From contig JAFTIV010000046.1 in assembly GCA_017456685.1 (NCBI GenBank), positions 1 to 8,841 of the forward strand: a DNA stretch of 8,841 bases, read 5' to 3'. Below the pieces are notes generated by a model. It searched no databases, had not been told where the DNA came from, and saw only the letters and a list, made by a program, of their open reading frames with translations. This stretch comes from Clostridia bacterium. Lineage in GTDB: Bacteria; Bacillota; Clostridia; Oscillospirales; CAG-272. Made by a program: the position numbers and the translations under genes. This document shows positions 6,040 through 8,841 of this stretch, in pieces (the first letter of the stretch is position 1; every line of letters starts with the position of its first letter).

Positions 6040-7131
6040 ATGGAAAAGAAATTAAAGGTTGGTATCATCGGTTGTGGAGGCATCGCTAATGGAAAGCATA
6101 TGCCATCACTTAAGAAGGTTGCCGAGGTAGAAATGGTTGCATTCTGCGATATCGTAGAGGAAAGGGCAATTGATGCAGCTAAAAAGTACGGTGTAGAGGG
6201 CGCTAAGACCTACACAGACTACAAGGAGCTTCTTAAGGACAAATCAATTGATGTTGTTCACGTATGTACACCAAACATCAGCCACAGCTTTATCACAGTT
6301 GATGCTCTTGAGGCTGGCAAGCATGTAATGTGCGAGAAGCCAATGGCTATCAACGCAGCTGAGGCTAAGAAGATGGTTGACGCAGCTAAGAAGACAGGCA
6401 AAATGCTCACCATCGGCTACCAAAACAGACAAAGAAAGGATGCAAAGTACCTTAAGGCAGAGGCTGACGAGGGTGTATTTGGCGATATTTACTATGCTAA
6501 GGCTACCGCACTTCGTCGTCGCGCAGTTCCTACATGGGGCGTATTCATTAAGGAAGACCAACAGGGTGGCGGTCCACTTATCGATATAGGAACTCACGCA
6601 CTTGACCTTACACTTTGGACAATGAACAACTATAAGCCAAAGTATTGTGTTGGTACTACATATCACAAGCTTAACAATCAAACAAATACCGCTAATGTAT
6701 TTGGTGACTGGAAGCCAGAGGAGTTCACAGTTGAGGATAGCGCATTCGGCTTCGTAGTAATGGAGAATGGTGCAACTATCGTTCTTGAGTCCTCTTGGGC
6801 TATCAATATGACCGATACAAAGGAGGCTTGCACCACAATCTGCGGAACAAAGGCAGGCGCTAAGATGATTGACCAAGGCGTTCTTGAAATCAATGGTGTT
6901 AAGCACGGAAATATGTATGAAACCCGTCCTAACCTTGATGGTAAGGGTGTTGCATTCTATGACGCAGGCGGATATAACGCAGGCGAGCAGGAGGCACAGC
7001 AATGGATTAACGCAATTCTTACATGCACACAGCCAACCGTTCTTCCTGAGCAGGCATACTGCGTAACTCAAATCCTCGAGGGCATTTATGAGTCTGCAAA
7101 GACAGGAAAGCCCTTCTACTTCAATAACTAA
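6040..7131 (+). CDS. Gfo/Idh/MocA-family NAD(P)-dependent oxidoreductase
   Basis: A 363-residue cytoplasmic sugar or cyclitol dehydrogenase of the glucose-fructose oxidoreductase / inositol dehydrogenase family. The N-terminal Rossmann domain shows KVGIIGCGGIA (6-16), the dinucleotide loop, and CEKP with the conserved K100. The C-terminal alpha/beta domain shows GGGPLIDIGTHALDL with D182 and H186, the DxxxH pair that with K100 forms the usual active site, then VEDSAFGF and ENGA...LESSWA. Length and motifs are intact. Substrate cannot be read from sequence; many relatives oxidise C3 of glycosides or an inositol hydroxyl. Codons are strongly biased (AAG for Lys, ATC/ATT for Ile, CGT/CGC for Arg), so expression is probably high. 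It is 17 nt ahead of the TIM-barrel gene in one operon. Confidence 0.96.
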   Translation: MEKKLKVGIIGCGGIANGKHMPSLKKVAEVEMVAFCDIVEERAIDAAKKYGVEGAKTYTDYKELLKDKSIDVVHVCTPNISHSFITVDALEAGKHVMCEKPMAINAAEAKKMVDAAKKTGKMLTIGYQNRQRKDAKYLKAEADEGVFGDIYYAKATALRRRAVPTWGVFIKEDQQGGGPLIDIGTHALDLTLWTMNNYKPKYCVGTTYHKLNNQTNTANVFGDWKPEEFTVEDSAFGFVVMENGATIVLESSWAINMTDTKEACTTICGTKAGAKMIDQGVLEINGVKHGNMYETRPNLDGKGVAFYDAGGYNAGEQEAQQWINAILTCTQPTVLPEQAYCVTQILEGIYESAKTGKPFYFNN

Positions 7132-7148
7132 TTAAGGAGTACTTTCAA

Positions 7149-8114
7149 ATGAAGCTTAGTGTACTTGCAAATCTTTATGGTAGCAAGCCTCTTGATGAGG
7201 CGCTTGAAAAAATCACATCTCTTGGTGTTCATTGCGTTGAAATAGGCGCAGGCGGATACCCAGGCAAGGACCACTGCAATCCTGCGGAGCTCTTGGCTGA
7301 CGAAAAGAAGCTTGAGGCTTTCAAGGCTACATTTAAAAAATACGATGTTGAAATTTGCGCTCTCGCTTGCCATGGTAACCCAGTTCACCCTGACAAGGCA
7401 ATCGCAAAGCAATTCCACGATGATATGGTAAACGCAATTCTTCTTGCAGAGAAGATAGGTGTTGATACAATCGTTGGCTTCTCAGGATGCCCAGGCTCAG
7501 ACCCTGATGCTAAGCGTCCATCTTGGGTAACCTGCCCTTGGCCGGACGATTTCCTTGCTACTCTTGAGTATCAATGGGAGGTAATCATCGCTTACTGGAA
7601 GGATATGACCGCATTTGCTAAGGCTCACGGTGTAACAAAGATTGCACTTGAGATGCACCCTGGCTTCTGTGTATATAACCCAGAAACCCTTCTTAGACTT
7701 CGTAAGGAGGTTGGTGATGTAATTGGTGCAAACCTTGACCCATCACACCTTATCTGGCAGGGAATAAATCCTGTAATTGCTGCGCGTAATCTCGCTGGCG
7801 CTATCTACCATGTACACGCAAAGGATACAAAGATAGATAACTTCAACACCGAGGCAAACGGTGTTCTTGATACAAAGCACTATGGAGACGAGCTAAATAG
7901 AGCTTGGATTTTCCGTACAGTTGGTTATGGCCACGGAGAGGACTACTGGAGAGACTTCGTTTCAGCTCTCCGTCTCGTAGGCTACGACAAGGTTCTTTCA
8001 ATCGAGCACGAGGACAGCCTTATGACAATCGATGAAGGACTCGCGAAGGCGATTGATGTGCTCAATGGGGTTATGATTAAGGACTCCAAGCCCTGCGGTA
8101 TGCGTTGGGCTTAA
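7149..8114 (+). CDS. Sugar phosphate isomerase/epimerase-like TIM barrel (xylose isomerase-like)
   Basis: A 321-residue member of the AP-endonuclease-2 / xylose-isomerase-like TIM-barrel superfamily. The four expected metal ligands are present at beta-strand ends: E168 (ALEMHPG), D197 (NLDPSH), H223 (YHVHAKD) and E286 (SIEHED). HGNPVHPD and GFSGCPG are typical of one subgroup that is often encoded next to Gfo/Idh/MocA oxidoreductases. Known activities in the superfamily include ketose epimerisation, isomerisation, inosose dehydration and 3-keto-glycoside cleavage, so the reaction here is open. A ribosome binding site, AAGGAG (7134-7139), in the 17-nt gap serves the ATG at 7149. Like its partner it uses highly biased codons. 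The stop codon lies inside a 13-bp inverted repeat arm, and a UUCG-loop terminator follows. Confidence 0.95.
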   Translation: MKLSVLANLYGSKPLDEALEKITSLGVHCVEIGAGGYPGKDHCNPAELLADEKKLEAFKATFKKYDVEICALACHGNPVHPDKAIAKQFHDDMVNAILLAEKIGVDTIVGFSGCPGSDPDAKRPSWVTCPWPDDFLATLEYQWEVIIAYWKDMTAFAKAHGVTKIALEMHPGFCVYNPETLLRLRKEVGDVIGANLDPSHLIWQGINPVIAARNLAGAIYHVHAKDTKIDNFNTEANGVLDTKHYGDELNRAWIFRTVGYGHGEDYWRDFVSALRLVGYDKVLSIEHEDSLMTIDEGLAKAIDVLNGVMIKDSKPCGMRWA

Positions 8115-8133
8115 CGCTCATATTCGGCACAGA

Positions 8134-8175
8134 ACAAAAACGGATGCTTCGGCATCCGTTTTTTAGTCGTCTTTT
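8134..8175 (+). repeat. 42-bp direct repeat, copy 1 (contains a terminator)
   Basis: Bases 8134-8175 are identical to 8315-8356, an offset of 181 bp. The unit runs from ACAAAAACGG through a hairpin to TAGTCGTCTTTT. The similarity extends a few bases to the left (ACAGAA in both copies) with a 2-nt indel. Confidence 0.95.
8136..8164. terminator. Terminator of the oxidoreductase/epimerase operon (cUUCGg loop)
   Basis: AAAAACGGATGC (8136-8147) pairs with GCATCCGTTTTT (8152-8163) around TTCG closed by a C-G pair, the very stable UUCG tetraloop. The T-run reaches 8164, and a second T-run lies at 8172-8177. The A-rich left arm makes it active on the minus strand too. Confidence 0.93.
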
Positions 8176-8314
8176 TTCACTTGCCGTACGTAGTGTACGC
8201 CTATCGTTCAAAAAGGCGCCTTCTGCGCTCGACTATGAGCGTTAAGACACTCGCCTACGCAAGAAAATTAATGCTTTTTCATCACAAATCGAAGACTTAC
8301 CTTCAATACAGAAG
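8176..8314. other. 139-bp non-coding segment between the two terminator copies
   Basis: I see no gene with a ribosome binding site here. The segment is more G+C-rich at its left half and contains small palindromes: CGTAC-N5-GTACG near 8184-8198, and AAGGCGCCTT at 8213-8222. A plus-strand reading frame (8181-8411) crosses both this segment and the second and third hairpins. It has a basic, low-quality composition, so I regard it as spurious. The segment may be a dispersed intergenic repeat or an insertion relic. Confidence 0.5.
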
Positions 8315-8356
8315 ACAAAAACGGATGCTTCGGCATCCGTTTTTTAGTCGTCTTTT
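8315..8356 (+). repeat. 42-bp direct repeat, copy 2 (contains a terminator)
   Basis: This is the exact second copy of 8134-8175. Flanks differ beyond the unit: copy 1 is followed by TTCACTTGCC and copy 2 by GCTATGTCAC. Perfect identity in non-coding DNA points to a recent duplication, gene conversion or a mobile repeat family. Confidence 0.95.
8317..8345. terminator. Second copy of the UUCG-loop terminator
   Basis: The hairpin is the same as at 8136-8164: stem 8317-8328 with 8333-8344, TTCG loop, T-run to 8345. It does not directly follow a gene on the plus strand. It could back up the first copy, or stop minus-strand readthrough from the peptidase gene. Confidence 0.88.
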
Positions 8357-8371
8357 GCTATGTCACAAAAG

Positions 8372-8399
8372 AAAAACGGACACACCTGTGTCCGTTTTT
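8372..8399. terminator. Terminator of the M23 peptidase gene (bidirectional)
   Basis: AAAAACGGACAC (8372-8383) pairs with GTGTCCGTTTTT (8388-8399) around ACCT. On the minus strand the hairpin starts 6 bp after the peptidase stop codon and ends in a T-run, as expected for its terminator. It shares the AAAAACGGA arm with the other hairpins. Confidence 0.9.
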
Positions 8400-8404
8400 G
8401 TGTT

Positions 8405-8841
8405 TTATTGATTATTTTCTGCGCCTTGCTCGGTGCTATTTTCGCCTGAGCCTTGATCGCTTTCTGTGCTATCCTCAGGGATGTCCTTAGTAGGAAACTT
8501 TATATGGTCCTTAGGGTCAACAATTTTACCAGCAACACTAAGCTCATAGTGAAGATGAGGCTCTTGTGCAATTTCATTCATAGCGGTTTCGCCAATTGTA
8601 CCAATTGTATCGCCAGCCTTTACAGCACAACCAATTACAATTCCATCTGCAACCTCCTTGCCGAGGTTCTTGTAAACGCTTACGGCATTTCCAGAATGCT
8701 CAATAGAGATGCACATACCCATAAATGGGTCCTCCCAAATGTTTGTAACAGTTCCGTCTGCAACCGCAAGCACCTCTGTGCCAAGCTCGCCTAAAACATC
8801 AACACCAAGGTGTGTGCGCCAATCCTCCATTGTTGGTGAAA
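8405..8841 (-). CDS. M23 (LytM/gp13-type) metallopeptidase, C-terminal part; possibly SpoIIQ-like
   Basis: Only the C-terminal 145 or so residues are in the window; the frame stays open through base 8841, so the ATG at 8830 is internal. The zinc ligands of a LytM peptidoglycan endopeptidase are intact: THLGVD (HxxxD) and PHLHYEL (HxH). VLAVADGTVTNI and VKAGDTIGTIGET are the usual beta-strands between them. The reading SPTMEDWRTHLGVD resembles clostridial SpoIIQ proteins, which sit in the forespore outer membrane-facing channel complex, but general cell-wall M23 enzymes are also possible. After the domain comes an acidic Glu/Ser/Gln tail of about 29 residues with low complexity. The signal or membrane anchor would lie in the missing N-terminus. 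The presence of both Zn motifs argues for an active enzyme. Confidence 0.9.
   Translation of the reverse strand, partial: SPTMEDWRTHLGVDVLGELGTEVLAVADGTVTNIWEDPFMGMCISIEHSGNAVSVYKNLGKEVADGIVIGCAVKAGDTIGTIGETAMNEIAQEPHLHYELSVAGKIVDPKDHIKFPTKDIPEDSTESDQGSGENSTEQGAENNQ

Larger units (their letters stand above)
8110..8246. repeat. 13-bp inverted repeat around the first terminator copy
   Basis: CTTAACGCTCATA (8110-8122) is the exact reverse complement of TATGAGCGTTAAG (8234-8246). The left arm includes the TAA stop of the epimerase gene (8112-8114). The pair encloses the terminator at 8136-8164. Pairing in RNA would need readthrough of that terminator. It may instead be a relic of a rearrangement or part of a dispersed intergenic repeat. 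Confidence 0.7.

Noticed and set aside
6244..7071. Long (275-codon) antisense frame inside the oxidoreductase gene
   Set aside because: It is rich in Cys, Leu and Ser with no recognisable motif. It is fully explained as a by-product of the strongly biased codons of the sense gene.
8134..8356. CRISPR-like direct repeats
   Set aside because: There are only two copies, the spacer is 139 bp, and each repeat is a terminator hairpin. No cas gene is present.
8181..8411. 76-codon plus-strand reading frame
   Set aside because: It runs through two complete terminators and has no ribosome binding site, with a basic composition typical of chance frames.
8828..8830. ATG as start of the M23 protein
   Set aside because: The frame stays open upstream to the window edge and the upstream residues (S-P-T) fit the family, so the ATG is internal.
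1..8841. CcpA cre operators near the sugar genes
   Set aside because: I looked upstream of 146 and 6040 for the TGNNANCGNTNNCA pattern and saw none.

Overview
The window reads as a chromosomal segment of a low-to-moderate G+C, Gram-positive, probably endospore-forming gut clostridium (Oscillospirales/Christensenellales-like). This is an inference. It rests on an HPr kinase/phosphorylase, Firmicutes-type GGAGG/AGGTGAT ribosome binding sites, AT-rich intergenic regions with sigma-A promoters, a set of small acidic/Leu-rich proteins of a clostridial type, and an M23 peptidase resembling SpoIIQ. No ribosomal, phage, IS or CRISPR markers are visible.

Layout. 1-145: promoter region, with a possible operator. 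146-2341 (+): cytoplasmic GH36 alpha-galactosidase. 2348-2407: two hairpins separating it from the convergent hprK (2410-3369, -). Divergent from hprK, 3452-4282 (+) encodes an unrecognised protein that looks like a PAS domain joined to a degenerate histidine-kinase ATPase fold. A bidirectional terminator (4290-4319) separates it from a tight three-gene minus-strand cluster of small unknown proteins (5369 down to 4339) with translational-coupling geometry. Divergent from that cluster is a YfcE/MJ0936-type metallophosphoesterase (5460-5942, +) with a near-consensus promoter. A second strong promoter (5969-5997) drives a two-gene unit: a Gfo/Idh/MocA oxidoreductase (6040-7131) and a xylose-isomerase-like TIM-barrel isomerase/epimerase (7149-8114). 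8115-8404 is non-coding, with three hairpin terminators; two are an exact 42-bp duplication. The window ends inside an M23 peptidase gene (8405-8841, -; its N-terminus lies outside).

How the parts may work together. GH36 releases galactose from raffinose-family alpha-galactosides. HprK controls carbon catabolite repression through HPr Ser46. The oxidoreductase/epimerase pair resembles partners that oxidise and then rearrange or cleave sugars or glycosides. The window is therefore carbohydrate-centred, with sporulation-like genes interspersed. Three promoters (GH36, hprK, oxidoreductase pair) share the same extended -10 form, TATG-N-TAAAAT, with exact 17-nt spacers.

The best candidates for undescribed biology are the three-gene small-protein cluster, the degenerate kinase-like protein beside hprK, and the oxidoreductase/epimerase pair. 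No complete novel system can be demonstrated from the sequence alone.
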